DNA of 64,000 nucleotides. Source: Spirulina subsalsa PCC 9445. Its GTDB lineage: Bacteria; Cyanobacteriota; Cyanobacteriia; Cyanobacteriales; Spirulinaceae. Under the pieces are notes generated by a model. It was given only the letters and a program-made list of their open reading frames with translations, did not search any database and was not told the DNA's origin. The translations under genes and the position numbers were made by a program. The DNA is taken from NCBI RefSeq assembly GCF_000314005.1, contig NZ_JH980292.1, positions 1,252,964 through 1,316,963 on the forward strand, in the 5' to 3' direction. Shown piece after piece: positions 26,420 to 36,024 of the stretch (position 1 is the stretch's first letter; each line of letters begins with the position of its first letter).

Positions 26420-27247
26420 ATGGTAAGTCGATATAGCATTATCCAATATGTTCCTAATCCCATCGCTGATGAGCGGATTAATGTTGGGGTGTTGGCGTTT
26501 GATGAGGATTTAGTGCGTGTTCGATTCCTGAACAATTGGGAACGAGTGCGTCATTTTGGTAGGGAAGATCCCCATTTTTTACAGGATTTTGCCAGTCGGA
26601 GGGAAAAGGTAGCCGCTCAAGGATTATTGTTTCCGGGAGATTTTCCTAATCAAGTTTCTCGTCAAGATCGTTTATTAAAGGTTGCACAGGGTTGGTTTAA
26701 TTCGGTTCAATTTACAGAACCTAGGGGTTCTTTAGAAACCGTTGAGTTTCTGATTGATGACTTGGCTAAAACCTATTTGGTGGAGTCTTGTGTTCCCCAG
26801 ATCAGGAAACATGACCGCGCTTTTGCTGTTCAGGTGACAAAACAACGGATTAAGAAGGTTTTGGAGTCTCATTTTAACGAGAAAGCAAAACAATTGTTCA
26901 GAACAGATTATCGGTTATCTGGTTGCTTGAAATCCCATCAGTTTGATGTAGTTGTGGCAAATGGTAAGCCTTATTTTGCGGCTCAAGGGGTTTCTTTTGA
27001 TGTGAAAATTCGCTCAACTGAACAAGACTCTATGATTTTAAAAATTTCTGATGTTAAGCAGAATAAACCTGATTTTCCCTTAGCTATTGTGACTGTTCCT
27101 CCTCAGATGAATAACCCTAAATATCAGCAACTGAATCAAGTTTATGAAAAAACTACAGGACTTTTTTCAGATTTAGGGGCAGAGGTTTTAACCGCAGAAA
27201 AAGTTGAGGGTTGGGTGAGTCGTCATCTGGGAGAGATCGAGGTGTGA
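26420..27247 (+). CDS. DUF3037-family protein at the end of the III-B operon
   Basis: 275 residues from ATG 26420. A longer frame from GTG 26357 overlaps the previous stop and adds an unlikely segment. The start YSIIQYVPNPIADERINVGVLAFDED is the DUF3037 signature. The rest, including ADLAKTYL-type helices, FAVQVTKQRIKKVLESHF and a Lys/Gln-rich middle, is not recognised. DUF3037 has no established biochemical function; family members are often beside kinase or defence genes. It sits 62 bases after copy B on the same strand with no visible terminator, so it is likely a co-transcribed accessory gene. No Shine-Dalgarno sequence is seen. Confidence 0.7.
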   Translation: MVSRYSIIQYVPNPIADERINVGVLAFDEDLVRVRFLNNWERVRHFGREDPHFLQDFASRREKVAAQGLLFPGDFPNQVSRQDRLLKVAQGWFNSVQFTEPRGSLETVEFLIDDLAKTYLVESCVPQIRKHDRAFAVQVTKQRIKKVLESHFNEKAKQLFRTDYRLSGCLKSHQFDVVVANGKPYFAAQGVSFDVKIRSTEQDSMILKISDVKQNKPDFPLAIVTVPPQMNNPKYQQLNQVYEKTTGLFSDLGAEVLTAEKVEGWVSRHLGEIEV

Positions 27248-27262
27248 TCTGAAATACTGTTT

Positions 27263-27293
27263 TGTTGGGTTGTGCTTCCTGTGCCGAACCTAC
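27263..27293 (-). repeat. Dispersed hairpin repeat, copy on the reverse strand
   Basis: Reverse complement reads GTAGGTTCGGCACAGGAAGC followed by ACAACCCAAC. It is a diverged member of the family also found at 14511, 17741, 35831, 37806 and 37866, and lies directly after the III-B operon, where it could help end transcription. Confidence 0.6.
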
Positions 27294-27329
27294 GGGACGG
27301 GCTGTAAACTGTTGTGGGTGATCTTGGGG

Positions 27330-27357
27330 AAAAAAAACCGCTTAGGGGTCTAAGCGG
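27330..27357 (-). terminator. Rho-independent terminator for the gene at 27416-27610
   Basis: CCGCTTAG and CTAAGCGG form a perfect 8-bp stem with a 4-base loop, and on the minus strand it is followed by eight T residues (A-run at 27330-27337). It lies 59 bases after the stop of the 64-residue gene, in the correct orientation. Confidence 0.85.
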
Positions 27358-27415
27358 GTGTGAGGATGTTGTTGTCGTGAGTTAAGCGATGAACTTCAGT
27401 TGGGGGAGAAAATTT

Positions 27416-27610
27416 TTAGGCCCACTGAACTCGACCGCGTTGGACGGAACGGAGAAGGCGGTTAACGGCGCGGCGTTCTTCTTCGTTGAGGGATTCGTCT
27501 AAGGTGGCGGCTAATAAACCGTAGCGATCGCCTTGGGTCAGACGGCCGGTTTCAGCAACGGAGGCGAGGATTTCAGAAATGGCACCGGGGAGAAGTTGAA
27601 GGTTTAACAT
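27416..27610 (-). CDS. Small conserved protein of unknown function
   Basis: 64 residues, MLNLQLLPGAISEILASVAE then TGRLTQGDRYGLLAATLDE and EEERRAVNRLLRSVQRGRVQ. It is predicted to be largely helical, with no membrane segment or cysteine. Its organised length, followed by a clean terminator, supports a real gene. I do not know its role, and neighbours give no clue. It is transcribed toward the end of the III-B operon and lies upstream of an exopolysaccharide cluster with 166 bases between them. Confidence 0.7.
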   Translation of the reverse strand: MLNLQLLPGAISEILASVAETGRLTQGDRYGLLAATLDESLNEEERRAVNRLLRSVQRGRVQWA

Positions 27611-27776
27611 GGTTTTTTAGGGGGCTTAACTCTCGACATCTTTATCATCCCAAGTTTTTACGGAAAAGAATGTGTTCGCCTTCCCTATGCCCCCGTGTAC
27701 TTCGTCAACGTCCAAGGTGAGCGAAACCACAGCGACACCGTGACAAAGATCACCCCCTCCTAGACTTTTAAAACGG

Positions 27777-29033
27777 CTACTGTCCACCTCCACCGGGTTG
27801 GAATAAATCACTGGCGCTATTCACTAACTGATTAAAGAACAGCAAAAAGCCCAAAATATCCCGGAAGGGTTGAGTAAAGGTATTCAAAGCATAGCTAATC
27901 CGACCGATTAAGTTACGGTTCACCACCAAAATATCGTTATGGCGTAAGGGAGGATTTTCTGAGAGATCCCCCTGTAGTGCCGCCCGTCCACTTAAATACT
28001 GCACCACTGGCCGCCCCAATTCGGGGTCAAAACGAATTAAGGCAATGCGGTTCAATTGACTTTGATTAAACGATCCCATCTGAGTGACCGCATCCAAAAA
28101 GGTGCTACCGTTGGGTAAATTCACCGTTGTAGCAACCATATTGGGATGACTCACAATCCGGACGGCAATTGCCACTTGAGACACATTAGACCGAGCGACT
28201 AAATTCTGATCATAAAACTGTTCTTCCCCTACCGGAATCCGGTTGACAATCACCGAATCCCCATGTTGTAAAATCAGGGTTGGGATTTTAATCCCTTGGC
28301 TGAGAGGATCGAACAAGTTCACACTTTGTTCAATTATCGTGCCATCGACTAAAGTCCGCCGCACTATAACTGAGCGTAAATCCGCATCTTGGGTGCTGCC
28401 TTGGGCATATTGCACGGCATCAATCGGATCTGAACCCGGAGGGAGTTGATAAAATCCCGGTTCAAACACCTCCCCCACAACGGTTACATCGGGGGCGCGA
28501 GGGGCATTCAAGAGGACTAAAACTTCAGGAGGTCTTTGCAAAAAGCGTTCCCCCAGTTCATAGCTAATTTTGGCTTGGGCTTCTTCAATGGTTAAACCGA
28601 CCAAGGAAATGGGGCCGAGAATGGGGATAGAAAAATTGCCTTCTAGGTTAATACTGCCTGCGGCCTGAAATTCGGGAAAATTCGGCACAGAAACGGCAAT
28701 CCCATCCCCAACCGCTAAACGGTAGCGGTTGAACTGGTTTAAGGGGCTTTCATCGCGCACTGGGGGCGTGTAACCGGGAGGAATGCGCTCCCCCTCTGGG
28801 AAGGTGGGGGGAGGGGCATCAGATTCTGTGGGAATGGGGGGTGGGATCACGGGAAACCCCATCGTCCCAGCGGGGCTGTGGAAGATGGGAATGGGGCCCC
28901 GTAGGTTAGGGTCGATGGTTTGATCTTGGGCGATGGCCGGGGAGACGCTTCCTAGGATGATGCCTAGAGATGACCCAGCCAAGGCCGTGACCCACACCCT
29001 TGATAGTCTAATATTCAAGGCAGAATCAGGCAT
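27777..29033 (-). CDS. Wza-type polysaccharide export protein (SLBB domains)
   Basis: 418 residues starting from ATG 29033 with GGAG seven bases upstream; the frame to 29054 uses TTG. There is a signal-like hydrophobic stretch (VTALAGSSLGIILGSVSPAIAQ) and a proline-rich linker (residues 40-90). The poly-export domain follows: YRLAVGDGIAVSVPNFPEF, GNFSIPILGPISLVGLT, then SLBB modules beginning APDVTVVGEVFEPGFYQLP and later ATTVNLPNGSTFLDAVTQMG. The C-terminal hydrophobic part may anchor it in the outer membrane. It follows the cyanoexosortase pair on the same strand, with the preceding stop 18 bases upstream of its start. Confidence 0.85.
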   Translation of the reverse strand: MPDSALNIRLSRVWVTALAGSSLGIILGSVSPAIAQDQTIDPNLRGPIPIFHSPAGTMGFPVIPPPIPTESDAPPPTFPEGERIPPGYTPPVRDESPLNQFNRYRLAVGDGIAVSVPNFPEFQAAGSINLEGNFSIPILGPISLVGLTIEEAQAKISYELGERFLQRPPEVLVLLNAPRAPDVTVVGEVFEPGFYQLPPGSDPIDAVQYAQGSTQDADLRSVIVRRTLVDGTIIEQSVNLFDPLSQGIKIPTLILQHGDSVIVNRIPVGEEQFYDQNLVARSNVSQVAIAVRIVSHPNMVATTVNLPNGSTFLDAVTQMGSFNQSQLNRIALIRFDPELGRPVVQYLSGRAALQGDLSENPPLRHNDILVVNRNLIGRISYALNTFTQPFRDILGFLLFFNQLVNSASDLFQPGGGGQ

Positions 29034-29050
29034 TTTAATCTCCAAGAGAC

Positions 29051-29770
29051 TCAAAACACATCACTCATAATGGTGGATTGTACGGTTTCAATCAAGGTGG
29101 TGGCTAAACCTTCGCTATCTTCTAAGTCCCGCAGAGGACTGACGGGAATTAAGAGACTCACGGCTACCCAAGGCACGCGCTGGCCGCGGAGTTGAGCCCA
29201 TTGGTCTAACCAAAACCAGCGCCCGGGGGTGGGGGTTCCTTCTCGGTCTAGGGCGTACCATTGAACTACGGCAAAGGTTTGATGTTCGGTGAAGGCTTGG
29301 AAAAAGCGGGCGGATACGGGAATGGTTTGTCCGTCGTGTTGTACGTCTACCGTGAGGGTGGTCATAGTCCCCATTTTCCAGCGCATTTGTCCAGACACAT
29401 CCACCCATTCCACATCGGGCTGATCTCGGATGGTTTTCTGGGGCAATAACAACAGGGTAATGGGTCGATCATGATCGTCACCGATGATAGATTGACCGGA
29501 CCAGCCTTGTCCGCCTAATCTGACTTCGGTTTGTTCTTGGGTTGTCCAACCGGGCAATTCTAAGCCGTTGCGGGTCAGGGCGAGCATTTCCGACAGGGCG
29601 GGAATGGCGGGGGGTTCACGCCAAGACCAAGCCCCTTGAATATATTGGGGGACTGCCCCCACCAGTAACACGATGGCTAAGAGAATCACCATCACCAGAT
29701 GGGGACGGGAGACGCGGGAGGCTGTTGTTGGGGATGGGATGGGTTGGGGATTGGTATCGCTGATTTTCAT
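29051..29770 (-). CDS. Cyanoexosortase system-associated protein (EpsI-like)
   Basis: 239 residues with one N-terminal membrane segment (LVMVILLAIVLLVGAVPQYIQG) and a soluble exterior domain. Segments NGLELPGWTTQEQTEVRLGG and WSGQSIIGD resemble the proteins that accompany cyanoexosortases, analogous to EpsI. It overlaps the exosortase gene by four bases (ATGA), so translation is coupled, and it is followed by the export protein. I did not decide between A- and B-type systems. The function is thought to lie in processing or secreting surface proteins together with the exosortase. Confidence 0.78.
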   Translation of the reverse strand: MKISDTNPQPIPSPTTASRVSRPHLVMVILLAIVLLVGAVPQYIQGAWSWREPPAIPALSEMLALTRNGLELPGWTTQEQTEVRLGGQGWSGQSIIGDDHDRPITLLLLPQKTIRDQPDVEWVDVSGQMRWKMGTMTTLTVDVQHDGQTIPVSARFFQAFTEHQTFAVVQWYALDREGTPTPGRWFWLDQWAQLRGQRVPWVAVSLLIPVSPLRDLEDSEGLATTLIETVQSTIMSDVF

Positions 29771-30690
29771 GGTTCAGAGTCTCCCGTCGGGTTTTGTGGG
29801 GGTTCTGGGGCTAAGGTGGGGGTGGGGGTGAGGTGTAAACGGTCGAGAATGTTCATCCAGACGAGGACTAATCCTAACATCCCGGCGGAATAAAGATCCC
29901 CGCCCCATCCTTCGTGTAGCCAAGCGAAGAGTTGATCTTGATGGCTGCCATGAAAGTAGGTTAGGAGGGTATTGCGTAGAATGTTGGCTGTGACACTAAT
30001 GAAAGCGGCTCCGAGGAGGAGGGCGATGGTTTTGGGGCGCGATCGCAAGTTATCGGTCCAATACAATAACATTAGCCCCACATACAAGCTGGTGAAGAGC
30101 ATTTTTAACCCGGAACAGTGGGGCGCAACTTCCACCAAACGCCCCCCTACGGTGAGATAAATACTTTCGACTTGAACATCCATCCCAGCATGGATGAGGA
30201 TAAACCCGGCCACATTGGCAATAAAGGTCTGGAGGATAATGGAAAAGGGCGAGATTAAATAGGGCATGGCGTTAGGGGTGGCTAACCAGACTAAAATCAG
30301 GGGAAAGCCTTGTAATTTAAGCCCCGGCACCCCTTTGAGCCACAAACAAAGGCCGGTGAGGAGAATGGGCAGGGAAAGGTTCACCAGTTCCCCGGTGCCG
30401 CTAAAGTAGCACAGCGCCCCAAGGGCTAAGAGAATCCCACCGACGGGATGGGTGCGATCGCCTAATCTGCGCCATTTTTTCCGTTGCAGCCAGACAATAT
30501 AGGCGGCAAAGGGAAAACCGATCAAGCCATGACTAAAATATTCATGTTCAATGCTAATGGTTTTATTGAGCCAACCATCGACCCAGTGAACCATTAAGGG
30601 AGCATAGAGGAGGATAAACAATCCCCCCATCATGGCATAGAGCCAACGGCGCTCTAGCAGAAAAGCTGGGTTTTTTAAACGTTGTACCAT
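29767..30690 (-). CDS. Cyanoexosortase (transpeptidase-like membrane protease)
   Basis: 307 residues with about eight membrane segments. The exosortase motif is VAPHCSGLKMLF with the catalytic Cys, and the conserved Arg occurs in VTANILRNTLLTYFHG. GSHQDQLFAWLHEGWG carries the conserved His/Gly segment. The family recognises PEP-CTERM-like sorting signals and acts in surface protein and extracellular polysaccharide assembly. It overlaps its partner gene by four bases. No candidate PEP-CTERM substrate was seen in the window, so substrates are encoded elsewhere. Confidence 0.87.
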   Translation of the reverse strand: MVQRLKNPAFLLERRWLYAMMGGLFILLYAPLMVHWVDGWLNKTISIEHEYFSHGLIGFPFAAYIVWLQRKKWRRLGDRTHPVGGILLALGALCYFSGTGELVNLSLPILLTGLCLWLKGVPGLKLQGFPLILVWLATPNAMPYLISPFSIILQTFIANVAGFILIHAGMDVQVESIYLTVGGRLVEVAPHCSGLKMLFTSLYVGLMLLYWTDNLRSRPKTIALLLGAAFISVTANILRNTLLTYFHGSHQDQLFAWLHEGWGGDLYSAGMLGLVLVWMNILDRLHLTPTPTLAPEPPQNPTGDSEP

Positions 30691-30736
30691 AGTCTTTCAT
30701 GGGTAGATTTCGAGAAAAGAAAGCGTTTTAGCCCAA

Positions 30737-31873
30737 TCAATCACCCTGAATCACGCTTTTAATCGTTTCCACCACTTGCTGAACTTGGGCTGCACTCAGT
30801 CCGGGGAACATGGGCAAGGAGAGAATTTCTTGTGCCAAGGTTTCGGCATGGGGAAAGTCTCCGGTATGATAGCCCAAGTGTTGATAGGCAGGTTGTAGAT
30901 GACAAGGAATGGGATAGTGAATTCCGGTTTGAATGCCCCGCTCTCCTAAAGCCTTTTGTAAATTATCGCGAGTTACGGGGGATTCCGATGTAACTCGTAT
31001 CACATAGAGATGGTAGATATGACCCGTGCTGCCGTCATTGCGAAAGGGAAAAATCCCGTAGTCGGCTAAAGGTTTCAAGGCTTCGTCATACTGAGCGGCT
31101 GCCTGATTGCGGGCTAAATTCCACTCCTGTAGATGGGCTAATTTCACCTCTAACACGGCCGCTTGCAGACTATCTAAACGGCTATTCGTACCCAGTTCAG
31201 TGTGAACATACTTTTGACTGGCCCCGTAGTTACGATAACAGCGCACTTTTTGGGCTAAGGTTGGATCGTTGGTCAAGACGATTCCCCCATCCCCAAAACC
31301 GCCTAAATTTTTACTGGGATAGAAACTATACCCCGCCGCGACACCTAATGATCCCGCCTTATAGCCGTCCCGTTGGGCTAAATGAGCTTGAGCCGCATCT
31401 TCAAACAAGAGGAGAGAATGGGCGGAGGTAAACTCTCGCAACTGCTGGGGGGACACCATTTGCCCATAAAGATGTACCGCAATCAGGGCTTTCGTTTGGG
31501 CTGTTACCACGCTATGGACTTGTTCGAGGTCTATTAAAGCCGTGGCGGGGTCACAATCAACAAATAGGGGCTTTGCTCCAGTGCGCAACACTCCGATTAC
31601 CGTTGCAATAAAGGTGTTCACGGGAACAATCACCTCGTCACCGGGGCCAATGCCACAAGCTTGTAGACCCAAGGCGATCGCATCTGTCCCACAGCCCACC
31701 CCTACACCATACTCCACCCCAGAGGCTTGGGCAAAAGCCTGTTCAAACTGAGTAACCGTTTGACCTAAGATGAAATCACCCCGTTGGACTACCTTTGCGA
31801 TCGCTTGGTCAATTTCCCTCTGAATTGGCTCATGTTGCCAAGAAAAATCAACGAAGGGGACTTGCATAATCAT
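30737..31873 (-). CDS. DegT/DnrJ/EryC1/StrS-family sugar aminotransferase
   Basis: 379 residues from ATG 31873; the longer frame starts with TTG at 31915. Another ATG at 31867 is equally good, since QVPFVDFSWQHEP is the family opening. PLP-binding Lys is in FYPSKNLGGFGDGG, with GVGVGCGTDAIALGLQ and GDEVIVPVNTFIAT upstream and the conserved GIHYPIPCHLQPAYQ near the end. These enzymes transaminate nucleotide-linked keto-sugars for surface polysaccharides, in line with the export protein and exosortase that follow on the same strand 46 bases downstream. Confidence 0.87.
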   Translation of the reverse strand: MIMQVPFVDFSWQHEPIQREIDQAIAKVVQRGDFILGQTVTQFEQAFAQASGVEYGVGVGCGTDAIALGLQACGIGPGDEVIVPVNTFIATVIGVLRTGAKPLFVDCDPATALIDLEQVHSVVTAQTKALIAVHLYGQMVSPQQLREFTSAHSLLLFEDAAQAHLAQRDGYKAGSLGVAAGYSFYPSKNLGGFGDGGIVLTNDPTLAQKVRCYRNYGASQKYVHTELGTNSRLDSLQAAVLEVKLAHLQEWNLARNQAAAQYDEALKPLADYGIFPFRNDGSTGHIYHLYVIRVTSESPVTRDNLQKALGERGIQTGIHYPIPCHLQPAYQHLGYHTGDFPHAETLAQEILSLPMFPGLSAAQVQQVVETIKSVIQGD

Positions 31874-31915
31874 TCGTATTCTAGACAATTCAATCATGTT
31901 ATCGCGTTTCTTCAA

Positions 31916-32225
31916 CGGGTGTAGTAAATTTACCCATTCCCCTAGGACTCTATTGGCACTGGCGAGGGAATCCGTAAGCTCTAACCCCTCTCTTGTAAAT
32001 TAATATGAATTAAAACCGAAGATTTCTCATTTCTTTGCCAGATTTGGCCGCCATTTCTGAGCTTAATTTTTCCTCACGACCTTGGCATGGATCAAGATTG
32101 AGTCTATTTTTCTTTATCTTAAGATTCATTACAAACTTTCTAAAGCTTTCCTTTCAATTAGTTGAATTTTGAACCACAACCCCATTTAATGGATTCCATA
32201 CGGGACATGGAAGCTAAGTAGTATT
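31916..32225. other. Divergent intergenic region
   Basis: No gene or repeat recognised. It separates the leftward aminotransferase gene from the rightward PAS-GGDEF gene and presumably holds promoters for both. Confidence 0.5.
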
Positions 32226-33176
32226 ATGTATCAAATAAGACAACACAAGCAGGAAATTACGGATTATTCTTGGTATCAATCCATTATTGATAATTTGTTC
32301 GACGGTGTTTATTACGTTGATCTAGACCAAAGGATTTTATTCTGGAATCAACGGGCTGAAGAAATTACCGGGTACAGTCGAGATGAAGTCTTGGGCAAAA
32401 AATGCGCCGACGGTTTTTTAAATTACCTTGATGAACAGGGTCATGAAATCTCTTCGCATAGATGCCCTGTGACAGCGACCTTACACGATGGACAAAAACG
32501 GGATGGAGAATTTTACTTAAATCATAAACAAGGGTATCGTGTTCCCATTTCCTTGCGAGTGTTACCCATTCATGATGAACGGGGTAATCTTTTAGGCGCG
32601 GTGGAACTTTTTTTAGATCGTTCTCAACTCAATCGTGACAGAGAAACCTTGAGTCAGTTAAAAGAAAAAACCCTCATGGATAGCGTCACAGAAGTGGGGA
32701 ATTTTCGTCTAACTCGCCTTAATTTACAACATCGTTTTGAGGAACTGCATGATTATCAGATCAAGTTTGGTTTGTTGGTTTTGAAAATTGATAAATTGGC
32801 AGAAATTGAACAACACTATGGACTAGCCATCCGGGATCAAGTGTTATTAATGGTGTCGCAAGCCCTAGGCAATTCTATCCGCCGGAGTGTAGACCTCCTG
32901 ACTCGCTGGAATGAGGATGAATTTATTATTTTATTCCCCAATATTAATGAGCGGGTGTTGAAAATGTTGGCGGGTCGTCTTTCCTCATTAGTGAAAGATA
33001 CCAGTTTGATATTAGAGCAAGCTGCACCCCTTCATATTACCCTTTCCGTCAGTGGAACAATGGCACAAAATAACGATTCAGCCCATACTCTCCTAGAACG
33101 AGCCCATCAAACCCTAGCCGCTTGTCAAGCCTTGGGTGACAATCGGGTTTCGATTGTCACCGGAATTTACGAATAA
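32226..33176 (+). CDS. PAS-GGDEF protein with degenerate GGDEF motif
   Basis: 316 residues. A PAS sensor occupies about residues 18-130 (GVYYVDLDQRILFWNQRAEEITG, with the later GAVELFLDRS), and a GGDEF-type cyclase domain about residues 155-310. The motif position reads WNEDEF in LLTRWNEDEFIILFPN, so both glycines of GGDEF are replaced. Catalysis of cyclic-di-GMP synthesis is therefore doubtful, and the domain may bind GTP or act as a regulator. It stands alone, without a signal peptide or membrane segment. The family call is secure, activity is not. Confidence 0.88.
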   Translation: MYQIRQHKQEITDYSWYQSIIDNLFDGVYYVDLDQRILFWNQRAEEITGYSRDEVLGKKCADGFLNYLDEQGHEISSHRCPVTATLHDGQKRDGEFYLNHKQGYRVPISLRVLPIHDERGNLLGAVELFLDRSQLNRDRETLSQLKEKTLMDSVTEVGNFRLTRLNLQHRFEELHDYQIKFGLLVLKIDKLAEIEQHYGLAIRDQVLLMVSQALGNSIRRSVDLLTRWNEDEFIILFPNINERVLKMLAGRLSSLVKDTSLILEQAAPLHITLSVSGTMAQNNDSAHTLLERAHQTLAACQALGDNRVSIVTGIYE

Positions 33177-33290
33177 AAACCTCTCCGGGTTTTAGATTGT
33201 CCCATTTTTGCCCCAACTGGATCATTGTCCTGTAATCGTTTTTCCCTCAAACTAGAGTCAGTATTTCCCTTCGACTAAACGCATTTACCC

Positions 33291-34154
33291 CTACATTTTC
33301 ATGCTTAAATCTAACCAAGTTGAACGAGTAATCGGCGCGCTACTAGAGATATAATCTACCCCCGTTTCTGCCACCCCTCGGATGGTTTCTAAGGTAATAT
33401 TGCCCGAGGCTTCAATTTTAGTCCGCTCACTGGCAGCGCGAATGAGTTGCACCGCTTCCCTCATGAGTTCTGGGGGCATATTATCTAACATAATAATATC
33501 GGCCTGATGGTCGAGAGCCGCTTGCACTTGAGCGAGGTTTTCCGTTTCCACTTCAACGGTAAGAGGGTAGGGAATGCGATCGCGAATTTGGGCCATTGCC
33601 GCCCCAATCCCCCCAGCGGCCGCAATATGATTATCTTTAATTAACACCCCATCATCCAACCCCATGCGGTGATTCATGGCACCCCCAACCTGCATGGCGT
33701 ATTTCTCTAAAATACGCAAACCTGGGGTAGTTTTGCGCGTATCCACCAAACGAGCGGGTAAATCCGCAATTCTCGCCACATATTGCCGGGTTAAACTCGC
33801 AATCCCACTCAAGCGCATGGCTAAATTAAGAGCAACTCGTTCCCCCATGAGTAGGGGGGAGAGGGGGCCTTTGAGGGTGGCAATGATTTCCCCGCGATCG
33901 CAAACTTGACCCTCAGCCACCATAGGGGTAAATTCGACCCGAGAATCCAGTAAGGCAAACACCCGTTCCGCCACAGGCAAACCTGCAATCACCCCCGCCT
34001 CCTTAACCCCCCAACGGGCCTGGAATAGACGGTCATCAGGAATCCCTAATCCGCCACTGGTGCGATCGCCTCGTCCAATATCTTCTAATAACCAAGTTTG
34101 CAACAACGAGTCAAGCACAATCCAAGGGGGAAGGACAGCCGTGATAGGTTTCAT
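33291..34154 (-). CDS. nadC: Nicotinate-nucleotide pyrophosphorylase (carboxylating)
   Basis: 287 residues from ATG 34154, the normal NadC length; the upstream frame to 34322 starts with TTG and adds an unlikely 56 residues. Typical segments are LLEDIGRGDRTSG, GEIIATLKGPLSPLLMGERVALN, RLVDTRKTTPGLRILEKYA (the DTRKTTPG motif of the quinolinate site) and HRMGLDDGVLIKDNHIA. The enzyme converts quinolinate and PRPP to nicotinate mononucleotide in de novo NAD synthesis. It faces away from gatA, with 212 bases between starts. Confidence 0.92.
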   Translation of the reverse strand: MKPITAVLPPWIVLDSLLQTWLLEDIGRGDRTSGGLGIPDDRLFQARWGVKEAGVIAGLPVAERVFALLDSRVEFTPMVAEGQVCDRGEIIATLKGPLSPLLMGERVALNLAMRLSGIASLTRQYVARIADLPARLVDTRKTTPGLRILEKYAMQVGGAMNHRMGLDDGVLIKDNHIAAAGGIGAAMAQIRDRIPYPLTVEVETENLAQVQAALDHQADIIMLDNMPPELMREAVQLIRAASERTKIEASGNITLETIRGVAETGVDYISSSAPITRSTWLDLSMKM

Positions 34155-34366
34155 AGACCAATAGAGTAAGGAGCGCTCCCCCATTTTATCCCAGGGGGGA
34201 CGAGCAAAAATCAAGGCAGAGTCCCCCCTCCCATTTAAACCCCACAGCACCCCGATTTCACTCCAGTCTCTCCCCCCAGAATTGAGATCAAGAACAAGGA
34301 AACTATGTTCGAGGTTCCCCAAAACGGTACACTGGAAAATGGTTCAATCCTAAGAAATGTAGACGC

Positions 34367-35824
34367 ATGGCATCCATTCGCGAGTTGCACACCCAGTTAG
34401 TCCGCAAAGAACGTTCTGCGGTTGAGATCACCACTGAAGCTCTAGAGCGCATCCAAACCCTAGAGCCGAAACTTCATAGCTTTCTCCAGATCACGGCAGA
34501 TCACGCCCTCGCACAAGCCAAACAGGTAGATCAGCAGATTGCGGCTGGGGAAGAAATTGGTCTACTCGCCGGAATCCCCATCGGGATTAAGGATAATATG
34601 TGTACCGACGGGATTCCCACGACTTGCGGTTCTCGGATTTTAGAGAACTTTGTCCCCCCCTACGAGTCCACAGTGACCGAGAAACTGAAAAAAGCCGGGG
34701 CCGTCATGGTGGGGAAAACCAATCTGGATGAATTTGCCATGGGCAGTTCTACCGAGAATTCCGGCTATCAGGTGACAGCCAACCCTTGGGACTTATCCCG
34801 CGTCCCCGGAGGCTCTTCCGGTGGCTCTGCGGCGGCCGTAGCGGCTCAGGAATGCGTTGTAGCCTTGGGGTCTGATACCGGGGGATCGATTCGTCAGCCC
34901 GCGTCCTTGTGTGGGGTAGTGGGGATGAAACCCACCTATGGGTTAGTGTCGCGCTATGGTTTAGTGGCCTATGCCTCCTCCTTAGATCAAATCGGCCCCT
35001 TTGGGGGGTGTGTAGAAGATGCGGCTATACTATTGGGTGCGATCGCCGGATACGACCCCAAAGACTCCACCAGCCTCAAAGTAGACATCCCCAACTATGC
35101 CCAACTCCTCAAGCCCAATTTCCGCCCCAAATCTCGCCTACGCATTGGCGTTATTAAAGAAACCTTTGGCGGTGGATTAGATTCTCAAGTCGAAGAAAAA
35201 GTTAAAGCCGCCATCGAAGTTCTACAAAACCTAGGCGCCGAAATTCAAATTGTCTCCTGTCCCCGTTTCGGCTACGGTTTACCCGCCTACTACATCATCG
35301 CCCCCTCAGAAGCCTCCGCCAACTTAGCCCGTTATGATGCCGTAAAATATGGCATCCGGGCAGAAGAAAGCGATAACCTCGTGGATATGTACAAAAAAAC
35401 CCGCGCCAAAGGCTTTGGAACCGAAGTCAAGCGGCGGATTATGTTAGGCACCTACGCCCTTTCCGCCGGGTATTATGACGCTTATTATCTCAAAGCGCAA
35501 AAAGTCCGCACATTAATCAAACAAGATTTTGACTCCGCCTTTGAAAAAGTCGATGTTTTAGTGTGTCCCACCTCTCCCACCACCGCCTTTAAAGCCGGAG
35601 AAAAAACCGCCGACCCCTTAAGTATGTATCTTTCCGATTTAATGACCATTCCCGTTAATTTAGCAGGCTTACCCGCCATCAGTATTCCCTGCGGTTTTGA
35701 CCAGCAAGGTTTACCCATTGGAATGCAGTTAATTGGCAAGGTATTACGAGAAGATCAACTCTTCCAAGTAGCCTATGCTTACGAACAATCCACCGACTGG
35801 CATTTAAGAACCCCCATTTTGTAA
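34367..35824 (+). CDS. gatA: Glutamyl-tRNA(Gln) amidotransferase subunit A
   Basis: 485 residues. Amidase Ser-cisSer-Lys residues are Lys75 in [10 protein letters not shown], Ser150 in [13 protein letters not shown] and Ser174 in [15 protein letters not shown]. The C-terminal region [22 protein letters not shown] is typical. GatA releases ammonia from glutamine for GatB-dependent conversion of Glu-tRNA(Gln) to Gln-tRNA(Gln). GatB and GatC are not in the window, as is usual in cyanobacteria, where gat genes are dispersed. The start is the first ATG; no strong Shine-Dalgarno sequence is seen. Confidence 0.95.
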   Translation: MASIRELHTQLVRKERSAVEITTEALERIQTLEPKLHSFLQITADHALAQAKQVDQQIAAGEEIGLLAGIPIGIKDNMCTDGIPTTCGSRILENFVPPYESTVTEKLKKAGAVMVGKTNLDEFAMGSSTENSGYQVTANPWDLSRVPGGSSGGSAAAVAAQECVVALGSDTGGSIRQPASLCGVVGMKPTYGLVSRYGLVAYASSLDQIGPFGGCVEDAAILLGAIAGYDPKDSTSLKVDIPNYAQLLKPNFRPKSRLRIGVIKETFGGGLDSQVEEKVKAAIEVLQNLGAEIQIVSCPRFGYGLPAYYIIAPSEASANLARYDAVKYGIRAEESDNLVDMYKKTRAKGFGTEVKRRIMLGTYALSAGYYDAYYLKAQKVRTLIKQDFDSAFEKVDVLVCPTSPTTAFKAGEKTADPLSMYLSDLMTIPVNLAGLPAISIPCGFDQQGLPIGMQLIGKVLREDQLFQVAYAYEQSTDWHLRTPIL

Positions 35825-35830
35825 GCGCCC

Positions 35831-35862
35831 GTAGGTTGGGTGAAGCGACAGCGAAACCCAAC
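35831..35862. repeat. Dispersed hairpin repeat, copy after gatA
   Basis: GTAGGTTGGGTGAAGCGACA followed by GCGAAACCCAAC, with GGTTGGGT and AACCCAAC as the arms. It begins 7 bases after the gatA stop and could work as a 3'-end hairpin. Confidence 0.85.
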
Positions 35863-36024
35863 ACAACGGTAAAAATTAGTCTACACAATAATAAAGTTTA
35901 GGAAGAATTAGCACACCATTTTAAGCGGGTGAGCCTGAATAAATTACCCTTAAGGTCGTTAATGACCGAGGCAATGAATTGTTAGTAACAAAAAAACAAA
36001 CCAATCCTTTGTTTGTAATTAATT

